A stretch of 64,000 nucleotides of DNA, from contig CAXXKK010000023.1 in NCBI GenBank assembly GCA_963676845.2, forward strand, positions 62,001-126,000, written 5' to 3'. Shown here piece by piece: positions 1 through 8,586 of the stretch; positions within the stretch are counted from its first letter, which is position 1, and each line of letters begins with the position of its first letter. The notes below the pieces were generated by a model, which searched no databases, was not told the DNA's origin, and worked only from the letters and a program-made list of their open reading frames with translations. The position numbers were made by a program, and so were the translations under genes. The DNA comes from G963662675 sp963676845 (GTDB lineage: Bacteria; Bacteroidota; Bacteroidia; Bacteroidales; Prolixibacteraceae).

Positions 1-63
1 GAAATTGCTTCCAAACTAGACATTAACGACAATCCGGTATTAATGGTTGTCGATTATAACTAG
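1..63 (+). CDS. 3' end of an unidentified protein (partial)
   Basis: Frame 1 is open from the window edge to a TAG at 61-63 and encodes the last 20 residues, ending NDNPVLMVVDYN. Too little is left to assign a family. The next gene follows after about 110 bp and has its own -7 box, so the two are probably separate transcription units. Confidence 0.55.
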   Translation, partial: EIASKLDINDNPVLMVVDYN

Positions 64-147
64 TTCAAATTGCAAAATCCAAGCTTAAGTAATAATTAAG
101 CTTAGTTTATATTAACGCCTTAGCGAAAAACTTAGTCCCAATCATTG

Positions 148-155
148 TAGTTTTG
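148..155 (+). promoter_or_regulatory. Bacteroidota -7 promoter box
   Basis: TAGTTTTG fits the Bacteroidota sigma factor -7 consensus TAnnTTTG. It lies 18 bp before the ATG at 174 and overlaps the alternative TTG at 153, which argues that translation starts at 174. No convincing -33 TTTG was seen. Confidence 0.4.
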
Positions 156-173
156 CAGCCTAATTACAATATC

Positions 174-1073
174 ATGTGGGTACTGCTGGCTCTTACTTCT
201 GCCTTCTTTCTTGGTTTTTACGATGTATTAAAAAAACTATCGGTAAATAGCAATGCTGTTCTTCCGGTGTTGCTCATTTCAAGTATAGCTGCCTCAATTC
301 TGGTAACTCCAGTCGTTGTTGGGTCGGTATACTTTCCATCGTTTTTTCAATCGATCAACCTATATGTTCCCTCAATTAGTCCGCAGGAACATTTCATGAT
401 TTTTATTAAAGCCCTTATTGTTGTATCCAGCTGGATCTTTGCTTTCCATGCACTTAAACATTTACCCATAACCATTGTAGCTCCAGTAAGAGCAACCGGT
501 CCCGTATGGACTTTGGTAGGTGCTATCCTCATATTTAATGAAAGCCTTAATGCAATACAATGGATTGGCGTAATCATCACGCTGTTTTTCTTCTATTTAT
601 TATCGACTGCTGGAAAACTGGAAGGCATCAACTTTCGAAAAAATGTCTGGATATTCTGCATTATAGCTGCAACTTTACTGGGAGCAACAAGTGGCTTATA
701 CGACAAATTTATCATCCGCAAGATTGACCGCTTAGCCGTGCAGGCCTGGTTTACTTTCTACCAGGTTTTGGTGATGCTTCCGGCAGTTGGCTTGTTTCGC
801 TGGGCAAAAGCAAAATCAGAACGTCCTGCATTTGAATGGAGGTGGACAATTCCAGCCATTGGACTATTCCTACTGGTTGCCGATTTTGCCTATTTCTATG
901 CTTTAAGCTACGAAGACTCGATGATCTCAATAATTTCTTCCCTCCGTCGTGGTGGAGTGCTTGTGGCTTTCGTAACCGGAGCATTATTATTCAAAGAAAA
1001 CAATATCAAAAGAAAAGGAATTTACCTGCTGGGAATTTTAACAGGAATTCTCATCATCAGCTTTGGCAGTTAA
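174..1073 (+). CDS. EamA/DMT-superfamily transporter
   Basis: A 299-residue, almost entirely hydrophobic protein with about ten membrane spans arranged as two EamA repeats. The first repeat starts at MWVLLALTSAFFLGFYDVLK and the second at about residue 160 (ATLLGATSGLYDKFIIRK). Members of the drug/metabolite transporter superfamily export or import small metabolites through the inner membrane. The substrate cannot be read from the sequence. The open frame reaches back to a TTG at 153, but that codon lies inside the -7 box, so ATG 174 was chosen. It stands alone, 70 bp before the macro-domain gene. Confidence 0.85.
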   Translation: MWVLLALTSAFFLGFYDVLKKLSVNSNAVLPVLLISSIAASILVTPVVVGSVYFPSFFQSINLYVPSISPQEHFMIFIKALIVVSSWIFAFHALKHLPITIVAPVRATGPVWTLVGAILIFNESLNAIQWIGVIITLFFFYLLSTAGKLEGINFRKNVWIFCIIAATLLGATSGLYDKFIIRKIDRLAVQAWFTFYQVLVMLPAVGLFRWAKAKSERPAFEWRWTIPAIGLFLLVADFAYFYALSYEDSMISIISSLRRGGVLVAFVTGALLFKENNIKRKGIYLLGILTGILIISFGS

Positions 1074-1143
1074 CTCCAATCATTTTTCGCCAAACCTTTC
1101 CAGTTTTTCCGATTAGCCCTTAACTTTACAAAAAAGAAAAAAG

Positions 1144-1653
1144 ATGGATCGGATTGAACTACTTCAAATGGACATAACCGAATTACAGGTTGATGCAATT
1201 GTTAATGCTGCCAATAAAACATTGTTGGGAGGCGGTGGAGTTGACGGAGTTATCCACAGAGTTGCAGGCCCCAAATTATTAGAGGAATGTCGAAAACTAA
1301 ATGGCTGCGAAACCGGTGAAGCAAAAATCACCTTGGGGTATGCCCTTCCCGCCCGTTACGTCATACACGCAGTCGGTCCGGTTTGGTATGGAGGGAAAAT
1401 TGGAGAAGATGAAAAATTAGCTGATGCTTATAGAAATAGTTTGCAGCTTGCTAAAAACTATAAATTAAAAACGATAGCTTTCCCAAACATTAGCACCGGA
1501 GTTTATAACTTTCCGAAACAAAGAGCTGCTGAAATTGCTTTAAAAACAGTCTCCAATTTTTTAAATGAAGATAACTTCATCGAATCTGTTATTTTCTGTG
1601 TTTTCGATAACGAGAACTACGAAATATATAATAGACTGCTTCAGGCAGATTAA
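1144..1653 (+). CDS. Macro-domain protein, O-acetyl-ADP-ribose deacetylase-like (YmdB/MacroD type)
   Basis: A 169-residue single macro domain. The ADP-ribose-binding signature is complete: IVNAANKTLLGGGGVDGVIH near residues 20-40, and NISTGVYNFP near 115-124 for the phosphate loop. The length matches the bacterial YmdB/MacroD class, which removes acetyl from O-acetyl-ADP-ribose and can release ADP-ribose from acidic residues. It is cytoplasmic, with no signal peptide. A TAACTTTA box at 1121-1128 sits 16 bp before the ATG and could be the -7 element. There is no toxin or ADP-ribosyltransferase partner next to it, so a housekeeping role is more likely than a DarT/DarG-type antitoxin role. Confidence 0.88.
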   Translation: MDRIELLQMDITELQVDAIVNAANKTLLGGGGVDGVIHRVAGPKLLEECRKLNGCETGEAKITLGYALPARYVIHAVGPVWYGGKIGEDEKLADAYRNSLQLAKNYKLKTIAFPNISTGVYNFPKQRAAEIALKTVSNFLNEDNFIESVIFCVFDNENYEIYNRLLQAD

Positions 1654-1748
1654 AATTTTACTCTGGCATTAGAATTGTTTATTAATTCTATAATTTAAGC
1701 GATCAAACATTCTCAAAATAAGACACCAACAATCCGATCTCGGGAAGA

Positions 1749-4163
1749 ATGAAATTTTTTAAAATTGAAATACAAGTCACTTTTTTAACGCTGATTATTG
1801 CTGCAGTAGTAATCGGATCAGGTTATCTTGTATATCAAAGTTTATCTCAAATTGTCAATTCAATCCACCAGGAAGCACGTCCCGATTTCAAATTAATATT
1901 GATAAAAGATATTGCCTCTGAGCTTACAGAAGCAGAAAATACAATTCGTTTGTACAGCCTCACCAATGATGAATCGTTGACTGAAAATTACCGGGAATTG
2001 GATTCTTCTATCCAAAACTTATTAGCAGATTTAAGAGATTACGCAATTCCGGGATCGGATGAAATTGCGACGATTGACTCTATTCAACTCCTTACAAATG
2101 AAAAGTTACTCATTCTAAACAGAATACAAACACTTTTTAAAACAAGGGACAATACAAACAGTAACTTTTCCGAGCTTTTATCACGAATTGATACAACCAT
2201 AGTTCAATCTGATACCATTACGTTTGAACAACCGGAAAGAGAAGGTTTCTTCCGCCGTTTATTTGGAAGAAGGGACACAACTACACGTGAACCCATCATT
2301 ATTGACAATACAGCTCAGGTTGAAGCTTTAAAACAGGAAATTGCTGATATAGAAAATCAAATGACAGACCGGAATGCAAGCTTCCAGGAAATGGAGAAAC
2401 TGCTTCTGAATGAAAATTTTGAAGTTACGAACCAAATCAACCAACATATTGCGAAGCTTGAAAACAGCGAGCAACGCCAATTAGAAACAAAAACTGAAGA
2501 AGCTGATTTTTTGGCTGCTCAAACATACCGTCGCCTGGCTCTTTTTACAGGTGCATCAGTCTTTCTGCTTTTCATTGTTCTCATTCTATTCTTTAGAAAC
2601 CTAAAAAAGAACCGTTCCTATCAGAAAATACTGCAAAAAGCCAAGCACGATGCCGAAAGCCTGGCCAATGCCAAAGAACGTTTTGTGGCTACTGTAAGCC
2701 ATGAAATGCGCACTCCCGTTAATGCCATTTTTGGCTTAACCGAGCAAATGCTTCAACATGAAAAAGATGAAGAAACACTCGACAACCTAAACGTGGTTCA
2801 TCAATCTGCCAAACACCTGATAACTCTGGTAAATGATACGCTGGACTTTTCAAAAATCGAGTCGCAACAAATGAAAATTGACGCTCTTGATTTTTATCCG
2901 GATTTAATTTTGAATGAAATATATACCCTGCACAAACAACCTAGTTTAGCAAAAGGAATACAATTGGTAATTAATAATAAAACTGCTAAAGACCTGGTTC
3001 TAAAAGGAGATCCTATTCGGTTAAAACAAATACTGATCAACTTGGTTACCAATGCCATTAAGTTTACCAGCAAGGGCTATGTCATTGTTAATTTTGAAGG
3101 AGAAGAAACCGATTCCAAGGGTTTTCTCCTAAAAATGGAAGTTTCAGATACAGGAGTTGGTATTCCTGAAAAAAATATCCATTCTATTTTTGATGAATTT
3201 GTACAACTTGACAATGATCAGAAATTCCGTGGAGCCGGACTTGGTCTTGCCATTGTAAAAAAACTGGTAGACTTGCAGGGTGGCGAAATATCAGTTAAGA
3301 GCATTCCGGAAAAAGGAAGTACGTTTAGCATCCAAATTCCTTATCAACTCGGAAATGCAGAAAACATTAAAGTCAAACAAGATCAACCTGTAATAATCCC
3401 GGCCTGGTTTAAGCAGCTTCATTTTTTATTAGTTGATGATGAAGAATTCAATTTATACATGCTCTCAAATATTCTTCGCAAGTGGGGAGTAAAATACACC
3501 GAAGCTCAAAACGGGAAAATAGCAATTGAAAAAGCAGTCACTGATAATTTTGACCTGATTTTAATGGATGTTCGCATGCCCGTTATTGATGGCTATGAAG
3601 CCACCCGCCAAATACTGGGAACGAATCCTGATGCTCAAATTGTTGCTTTATCTGCCACTCAGAATGAAGATGATATAGCTAAATGTCACGATGCCGGCAT
3701 GGTTGATTTCCTGCAAAAGCCATTTGCTGAATCAGAATTATTCGAACTGGTTAAAAGATTAGTTCCTGAGCAAGAAATAACTGAAGAAGAAACTCCCGAA
3801 GATATTCTTCCGGAAGAACAAATCATCGACTTGAACGGATTAGAAAAGATGGCTGGAGGCGATTCCAACTTTGTAAAAGAAATGCTGGAACTCTTCATTA
3901 AGTCGAGCGATAACAACATGGCAATAATCCATGAAGGTCTAAAAGAAAATGACCTTATGAAGATCAGTGAGGCGGCCCACAAATTAGCTGCACCAGCCAA
4001 GCACATGATGGCTATGGACTTGTATAACAAACTCAAAACCCTTGAAAATACAGCACGGGATGGTGATGATGTTGATCACATCCAAACATTAATTTCAACT
4101 ATTCAGCTTGAAGTTGAAAAAATCACAGGTTTTATTAAAAAGATTCTGGATACCAAATCCTAG
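1749..4163 (+). CDS. Hybrid sensor histidine kinase with receiver and Hpt domains
   Basis: An 804-residue inner-membrane sensor kinase. A membrane span at about 9-30 and another at about 262-282 bracket a periplasmic sensor region of about 230 residues that is rich in coiled coil (residues 190-250). The HisKA H-box SHEMRTPVNA gives phospho-acceptor His318. The HATPase has N-box LINLVTNAIKF, G1 DTGVGIPE at about 467, and G2 GAGLGLAIVKK. A receiver domain follows (about 552-670, VDDEE, phospho-acceptor Asp607, KPF). The C-terminal Hpt domain carries His744 in AAHKLAAPAKHM. This is a full BarA/ArcB-type four-step phosphorelay in one chain. It has no DNA-binding output, so phosphate must pass to another regulator. 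The sigma-54 response regulator 800 bp downstream is a candidate but not proven. Confidence 0.93.
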   Translation: MKFFKIEIQVTFLTLIIAAVVIGSGYLVYQSLSQIVNSIHQEARPDFKLILIKDIASELTEAENTIRLYSLTNDESLTENYRELDSSIQNLLADLRDYAIPGSDEIATIDSIQLLTNEKLLILNRIQTLFKTRDNTNSNFSELLSRIDTTIVQSDTITFEQPEREGFFRRLFGRRDTTTREPIIIDNTAQVEALKQEIADIENQMTDRNASFQEMEKLLLNENFEVTNQINQHIAKLENSEQRQLETKTEEADFLAAQTYRRLALFTGASVFLLFIVLILFFRNLKKNRSYQKILQKAKHDAESLANAKERFVATVSHEMRTPVNAIFGLTEQMLQHEKDEETLDNLNVVHQSAKHLITLVNDTLDFSKIESQQMKIDALDFYPDLILNEIYTLHKQPSLAKGIQLVINNKTAKDLVLKGDPIRLKQILINLVTNAIKFTSKGYVIVNFEGEETDSKGFLLKMEVSDTGVGIPEKNIHSIFDEFVQLDNDQKFRGAGLGLAIVKKLVDLQGGEISVKSIPEKGSTFSIQIPYQLGNAENIKVKQDQPVIIPAWFKQLHFLLVDDEEFNLYMLSNILRKWGVKYTEAQNGKIAIEKAVTDNFDLILMDVRMPVIDGYEATRQILGTNPDAQIVALSATQNEDDIAKCHDAGMVDFLQKPFAESELFELVKRLVPEQEITEEETPEDILPEEQIIDLNGLEKMAGGDSNFVKEMLELFIKSSDNNMAIIHEGLKENDLMKISEAAHKLAAPAKHMMAMDLYNKLKTLENTARDGDDVDHIQTLISTIQLEVEKITGFIKKILDTKS

Positions 4164-4221
4164 ATCAATTCATAACTAAGGTAGCTTCTTCATATTTAGT
4201 GGAAAATTAGCATTGCAGAAA

Positions 4222-4745
4222 TCTTAAACTTTTCGTCTTTCCAGACGGGATTTCATTTTTCTCCTTAAATGAGAAAAACGAAACAAAAAGAATCAAGTCA
4301 AAGTCATCCTTCAACCCTCGTCATGATTTTTTCTTTCTGGTACACAACCCGGAATCCCCGCAAAAAATCACTCCCGCCAACGCCGGCCCGGGCTACTTTG
4401 ACAGGCCTACCCTGCATTTCACCTAAGGGTGAAATTAGGGACTTTATAAATTTAAACTTTTGATATTTCCTAAGATTATTGATATTTCGGGTTCATTCCT
4501 TAATTTTTATTGTCTTTTTGATCCCATAGAAGTTTCTACGTGGATCGGCCTACTTTTTATCTAGCCCTGATTCAAAACAAAACCTTAGAGAAAAGGAGAA
4601 GTTCCGAGTCTGCGAGGAAATCACTCCTTTGAACTTAGGTTTTGTGAAGAAGAAGGGTGCAGATAAAAATAAGCCTTGAACTTTTTTCCTGGTTTTTGTT
4701 TCTAGACAAAAATCAGGTCCCGTCTGGAAAGACAAAAGTTTTAGA
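4222..4745 (+). repeat. MITE-like element with about 28-bp inverted ends
   Basis: The left end at 4222-4250 and the right end at 4718-4745 are imperfect inverted copies of each other: both read TCTTTCCAGACGGGA in the same sense after reverse-complementing the right one. The interior of about 470 bp has no credible gene. The right part (4533-4583 and 4711-4730) matches a second, shorter copy at 8431-8497. In this copy the hairpin CCTGATT...AATCAGG is interrupted by about 127 bp, with ACAAAA on both sides of the insert. No clear target duplication was found, so the mobility is inferred from shape only. This element accounts for most of the 806-bp gap between the kinase and the response regulator. 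Confidence 0.5.
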
Positions 4746-4969
4746 TAATCAGTGATCCAAATTTATAAAAACGGGATTAAAAACTGATTGAAAGTTCAAT
4801 TTTTAAAAGATATCCAGCTTTATTCTTCAACATGAATTATGAACTGATCCTAGATACTAAATGCAGGATATCGAGGATTTAGAATCCAGAATTTAACACT
4901 TATTAATATTGAGAATTTTATCAATATGAGAATTGTTTCTATCTTGCCAATAAGCGAAAACAATCAGTT

Positions 4970-6325
4970 ATGCAGGAAAAAGCGTTTAAGATATTTGTTG
5001 TTGAAGATGATGAGTGGTACAACAGGCTACTGGTACACAACCTTTCGTTAATACCCGATTACGATATTCAGTCTTTTACTACAGGTAGAGAATGTCTGGA
5101 TAAAATTCAGGAAGCACCCGATGTTGTAACACTGGATTACCGCCTGCCTGATATGAAAGGCCTGGAAGTATTAAAACAGATTAAGGAGATTAATAGCGAG
5201 ATACAGGTTATTCTTATTTCCGAGCAAGATGAAATTGAAGTTGTCCTTGAATTACTTAAACACGGTGCGTACGACTACATTGTAAAATCTCGTGACATAA
5301 AAGAACGTCTTCTTAACACAGTTCACAATATACGCCAGGGCAGCAAGTTAAAAAGCGAAATAAAAAGCCTTCGTAAAGAGGTTAAAAAGAAATACAGTTA
5401 CCAGAATACCATTATTGGGAATAGTCCGGCTACCAAAAAAGTATTTGAACTCATTGAAAAAGCCACACGCACTAACATCTCTGTTACAATTTCCGGTGAA
5501 ACAGGTACAGGAAAAGAGTTGGTTGCCAAAGCCATTCATTACAACTCAGACCGGGCTAAAAAACCTTTTGTTGCAGTTAATGTTGCCGCCATTCCCAAAG
5601 ACCTGATTGAAAGTGAACTTTTCGGACATGAGAAAGGTGCATTTACAGGAGCTGCCTTCCGCCGCATTGGTAAATTTGAAGAAGCCCATGGAGGGACACT
5701 TTTCCTGGATGAAATGGCGGAAATGGATATTTCGCTTCAGGCAAAACTTCTACGTGCCCTTCAGGAAAGAGAAATTACAAGAGTAGGTAGCAATACTCCG
5801 GTAAAAACAGATTGCCGAATCATAATTGCGACCAACAAAAATCTGTTGGAAGAAGTAAAAAACGGCAACTTCAGACAGGATTTATATTATCGCCTTTACG
5901 GACTTCCAATAGAGTTGGCTCCTCTACGAAATCGGGGGAACGATGTGCTCATGCTAACCAAGCATTTTATAAAGTCATTTTGCGAGGAAAACAACATTCC
6001 GGCTAAATCATTATCCTCCGAAGCTTCTTCCAAGCTACTCTCCTATTCATACCCCGGGAATATCCGTGAGCTAAAATCAATCATCGAGCTGGCTGTAACT
6101 TTGGCTGATAATGATGAGATTACAGCAGAGAACATCGTATTGGGAGGAGGCCCCGATGTACTTTCAAACCTGCTTAACCAGGAATTATCCCTGCGTGAAT
6201 ACGACATCATGATTGTACAGGAATACCTGAAAAAGTATGACAACAACACCAAGCTGGTAGCCGAAAAACTGGATATTGGTGTAGCAACTATCTACCGAAT
6301 GTTAAAAGAAGCCAAAGGGGAGTAA
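4970..6325 (+). CDS. Sigma-54-dependent response regulator (NtrC/AtoC family)
   Basis: A 451-residue enhancer-binding protein. An N-terminal receiver domain (5-125) has acidic residues EDDE and phospho-acceptor Asp56 in LDYRLPD. The AAA+ sigma-54-interaction domain covers about 150-380, with Walker A GETGTGKE at 176-183, the sigma-54 contact loop GAFTGA at 223-228 and Walker B GGTLFLDEM. The C-terminal Fis-type HTH is NTKLVAEKLDIGVATIYRML. It activates sigma-54 promoters from distant upstream sites by ATP hydrolysis. A phased repeat array and a weak sigma-54-like promoter lie just downstream in front of the coiled-coil gene and could be a target. The upstream hybrid kinase may be its partner. 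Confidence 0.93.
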   Translation: MQEKAFKIFVVEDDEWYNRLLVHNLSLIPDYDIQSFTTGRECLDKIQEAPDVVTLDYRLPDMKGLEVLKQIKEINSEIQVILISEQDEIEVVLELLKHGAYDYIVKSRDIKERLLNTVHNIRQGSKLKSEIKSLRKEVKKKYSYQNTIIGNSPATKKVFELIEKATRTNISVTISGETGTGKELVAKAIHYNSDRAKKPFVAVNVAAIPKDLIESELFGHEKGAFTGAAFRRIGKFEEAHGGTLFLDEMAEMDISLQAKLLRALQEREITRVGSNTPVKTDCRIIIATNKNLLEEVKNGNFRQDLYYRLYGLPIELAPLRNRGNDVLMLTKHFIKSFCEENNIPAKSLSSEASSKLLSYSYPGNIRELKSIIELAVTLADNDEITAENIVLGGGPDVLSNLLNQELSLREYDIMIVQEYLKKYDNNTKLVAEKLDIGVATIYRMLKEAKGE

Positions 6326-6482
6326 TGATCTGTAACAACTGTGTTTCTGAATAGCCTAACAGCGTGTGCCTGTTCTTAACAGTCTGCTTGCATCACGCTA
6401 TAGCTTCCTATGTTTCAGTCCTGTTAAAATCATAGTTTGCACAGGTAAAGAATAACAACACCTTGCATCATTTTAGAGTATC

Positions 6483-6753
6483 CTGCAAAGTAAATAAGGC
6501 GTCCTGCAGGCTTTTACCCCTTACAGCTTGAATTTTTCAAATTCCTGCAACGCAGAAATCTAAAAAATTGCTGCAGATTGAAAATTAAGACTGCAGAAAT
6601 TTCAAAAATGCACGCAGGAATCAAAAAAAGTATGCAGGAAAAGCTAAAAATGACGCTGATTTCAAAAAAAACCTGCAAGACAAATTAAATCCCCTGCAGA
6701 GGCATAGAATGGCTCAAAGGAAGCTATAAAAGTAATGCAGGAGCTACAAACCC
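6483..6753 (+). repeat. Phased degenerate array of CTGCAG-like words, period 20-21 bp
   Basis: CTGCA(G) or one-to-two-base variants begin at 6483, 6504, 6524 (weak), 6545, 6571, 6591, 6612, 6632, 6653, 6673, 6694, 6715 (weak) and 6735. The steps are 21, 20, 21, 26, 20, 21, 20, 21, 20, 21, 21 and 20 bp, close to two helical turns. A-rich stretches (TTTCAAAAA-like) fill the spacers. No open reading frame uses it. It occupies the gap between the sigma-54 regulator and the coiled-coil gene. A protein-binding enhancer array is possible, but nothing in the sequence proves it. Confidence 0.6.
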
Positions 6754-6813
6754 AAGGCTAGATTCGGACAATAACAGTAGGTTAGACATCAAATCTAAAA
6801 GTAGAATATCACA

Positions 6814-6869
6814 TCTTGATTCTTTATTCTAATATCTTGGTTCTTTATTCTAATATCTTGGTTCTCCTC
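6814..6869 (+). repeat. Degenerate heptanucleotide repeat, 8 units
   Basis: Eight consecutive 7-bp words: TCTTGAT, TCTTTAT, TCTAATA, TCTTGGT, TCTTTAT, TCTAATA, TCTTGGT, TCTCCTC. The 21-bp higher-order unit is repeated twice. A related heptamer tract sits at 41223-41285. Confidence 0.7.
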
Positions 6870-6969
6870 TATCATTCTGGTATATTTTTATCAATTTGAA
6901 ACAGTTCCAACTGAATCATCCAAATAACAAATACGTATAAATCAACGCAATAGAACCTAATCCTTAACA

Positions 6970-6985
6970 TGGCATAACAATTGGC
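6970..6985 (+). promoter_or_regulatory. Possible sigma-54 promoter
   Basis: TGGCAT, five bases, then TTGGC matches the sigma-54 -24/-12 pattern TGGCAC-N5-TTGC, with one mismatch in each half and the correct GG-to-G spacing. It lies 80 bp before the ATG at 7065 and downstream of a sigma-54 activator gene. The match is weak and could be chance. Confidence 0.3.
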
Positions 6986-7064
6986 TTATACAGATCGAGA
7001 AAGATGATCCTTATAATTTTTGGAGATCAATTTTACAGATGGAGAACTTAAAAAGAGAGAAATC

Positions 7065-7970
7065 ATGGAAAAAAATCAGAAAACAACAACAATAGTACTT
7101 GCAATATTCTTGCTTGTAGTATTAATTGGAGCCTTGTTGCTTATCAATCAAAAAAATACTGAAATTGACTCATTAGTTAGTGAGAACACTAGTCTTGATC
7201 AGGAAATCATGGAAAAAGACTCAGTGGTAAACGATTTCATTACTTCATTTGATGAAATTGAAAGTAGCCTTACATTCATTAAAGAAAAAAGAAACCAGTT
7301 GGCACTTCCAACAGATCAGGAAAATGGAAAGACTCAAAAAGAAGCCATTCTGGATGATATTGACCTGATGAATAACATGCTGGAAGAAAGCAGTGAAAAA
7401 ATTGCTGAGCTGGAAGCAAGATTAAGAAATTCAGGAATAAGTATCAGTTCTTTGGAAAAAAGGATTGAAAGCTTAATTCAGGATATTGAAAGTCAAAACA
7501 CACAGATTGCTGAACTTAGAACATTAGTTGAACAAAAGGATTTTCAAATTGCTGATCTGGGCAACAAGATTGAAGATTTAAACCAAACCATTGCCAGTAA
7601 CCTGGACACAATTACTTATAAAGAACAAGTAATTACCGAAACAACTGATGAATTGAATACCGGACATGTTGCCTACGGTACTTTCAAAGAATTAAAAGAA
7701 ATGGGAATTGTTTCAAGAGAAGGTGGATTACTAGGTATTGGTGCCACAAAAGCAATTGAAGAAAACTTCGACGATGCGTATTTCACAACTGTTGATATTC
7801 GTGAAGTAAGTACAATTCCTTTGCATACAAAAAAAGCGACAATCATTTCGGAACATCCATATAATTCATACGAGTTGGTTGAAGAAGATGACCAGGTTGC
7901 ATACCTGCAAATCAACAACCCTGATGAATTCTGGAAAATTTCCAAATATGCTGTAATAGAAGTCAAATAG
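7065..7970 (+). CDS. Membrane-anchored coiled-coil protein, Cbp1-adhesin-like C-terminus
   Basis: A 301-residue protein with a short basic N-terminus, one membrane span (about 9-27, TIVLAIFLLVVLIGALLLI) and a long heptad coiled coil to about residue 195. A conserved globular tail follows, with motifs GGLLGIGATKAIEENFD, YFTTVDIREVSTIPL and SEHPYNSYEL. I recognise this tail from Bacteroidota proteins often annotated as Cbp1-family collagen-binding adhesins. That name is inherited annotation, and a structural envelope role is equally likely. The frame extends to a TTG at 7020, but ATG 7065 follows a purine-rich GAGAGAAATC and starts directly before the membrane anchor. A strong terminator follows at 8016. 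Confidence 0.7.
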   Translation: MEKNQKTTTIVLAIFLLVVLIGALLLINQKNTEIDSLVSENTSLDQEIMEKDSVVNDFITSFDEIESSLTFIKEKRNQLALPTDQENGKTQKEAILDDIDLMNNMLEESSEKIAELEARLRNSGISISSLEKRIESLIQDIESQNTQIAELRTLVEQKDFQIADLGNKIEDLNQTIASNLDTITYKEQVITETTDELNTGHVAYGTFKELKEMGIVSREGGLLGIGATKAIEENFDDAYFTTVDIREVSTIPLHTKKATIISEHPYNSYELVEEDDQVAYLQINNPDEFWKISKYAVIEVK

Positions 7971-8015
7971 CATAGTTCTAATTTTTCCCTAGTTATTTGC
8001 GTTAGTGATGCCTGT

Positions 8016-8052
8016 AAGCTGCTCCGGGGTGCCGGGGCAGCTTCTGTTTTTT
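8016..8052 (+). terminator. Rho-independent terminator
   Basis: A 12-bp stem with outer arms AAGCTGC/GCAGCTT and inner CCGG/CCGG around GGTG, followed by CTGTTTTTTC. It lies 45 bp after the coiled-coil gene. Confidence 0.85.
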
Positions 8053-8430
8053 CTGGAGTCTATATGATAAATACTAAATACGAATCAGTTAAAATTATCG
8101 TGGCTATTTCATGTAAAAGATCAAAATAAAAGGGGCTTTGCCCCACCCCCCAATTCCTTTTTTCCTTCAGTTGAAAAAAGGAATCAAAAAAAACCGCCGC
8201 TGAAGATAAAAAAGCTAAAAATCAATTGCGTTCCGCTAAATAAAAAATAACTCGTCGTACCTCCTCTAACAGATTTTTATTTTTCACGCTGCACTGCATT
8301 GATTTTCTTAACGCTTTTTCTCTTAGGCGGAACTCAAACAGCAAGCTGTATAACAATTACTAATTTTTCCTTTTGCGCTTTTACATATAATCATCTAACA
8401 AAGTACGAAGGAATAAAAAACCATTTGCTG

Positions 8431-8497
8431 ATTCTACGAGGAGATGGCCTACTTTTTATCTAAGCCTGATTCAAAACAAAATCAGGTCCCGTCCGGA
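8431..8497 (+). repeat. Second copy of the dispersed hairpin repeat
   Basis: About 85-90 percent identical to 4533-4583 plus 4711-4730: ATTCTACGAGGAGATGGCCT, then ACTTTTTATCTAAGCCTGAT, then TCAAAACAAAATCAGGTCCC. The hairpin CCTGATT/AATCAGG is uninterrupted here. The upstream part of this 616-bp gap (8120-8400) is a gene-free, low-complexity stretch with a small palindrome AATTCCTTTTTT...AAAAAAGGAAT. It may be a decayed body of the same element. Confidence 0.6.
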
Positions 8498-8586
8498 ACA
8501 GGCATAAGCTTCAATACATAATTAAAATCCACTATGATTATAGACTGATCCCTGAATCATATCTCCCCGAGATCAAGCATCAAGAC

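Noticed and set aside
153..173. TTG start 21 bp upstream of the EamA ATG
   Set aside because: It lies inside the -7 promoter box and the extra residues are not transporter-like.
4269..4463. Open frame of 64 residues inside the MITE-like element
   Set aside because: Composition (Lys/Arg/Ser/Pro rich) and position within a repeat show chance coding.
4550..4735. Minus-strand frame of 61 residues
   Set aside because: It spans the hairpin and the inverted end of the repeat element and has no protein-like pattern.
6483..6753. CRISPR array
   Set aside because: The repeated word is only 6 bp and degenerate, with no conserved 24-37 bp repeat, unique spacers or cas genes.
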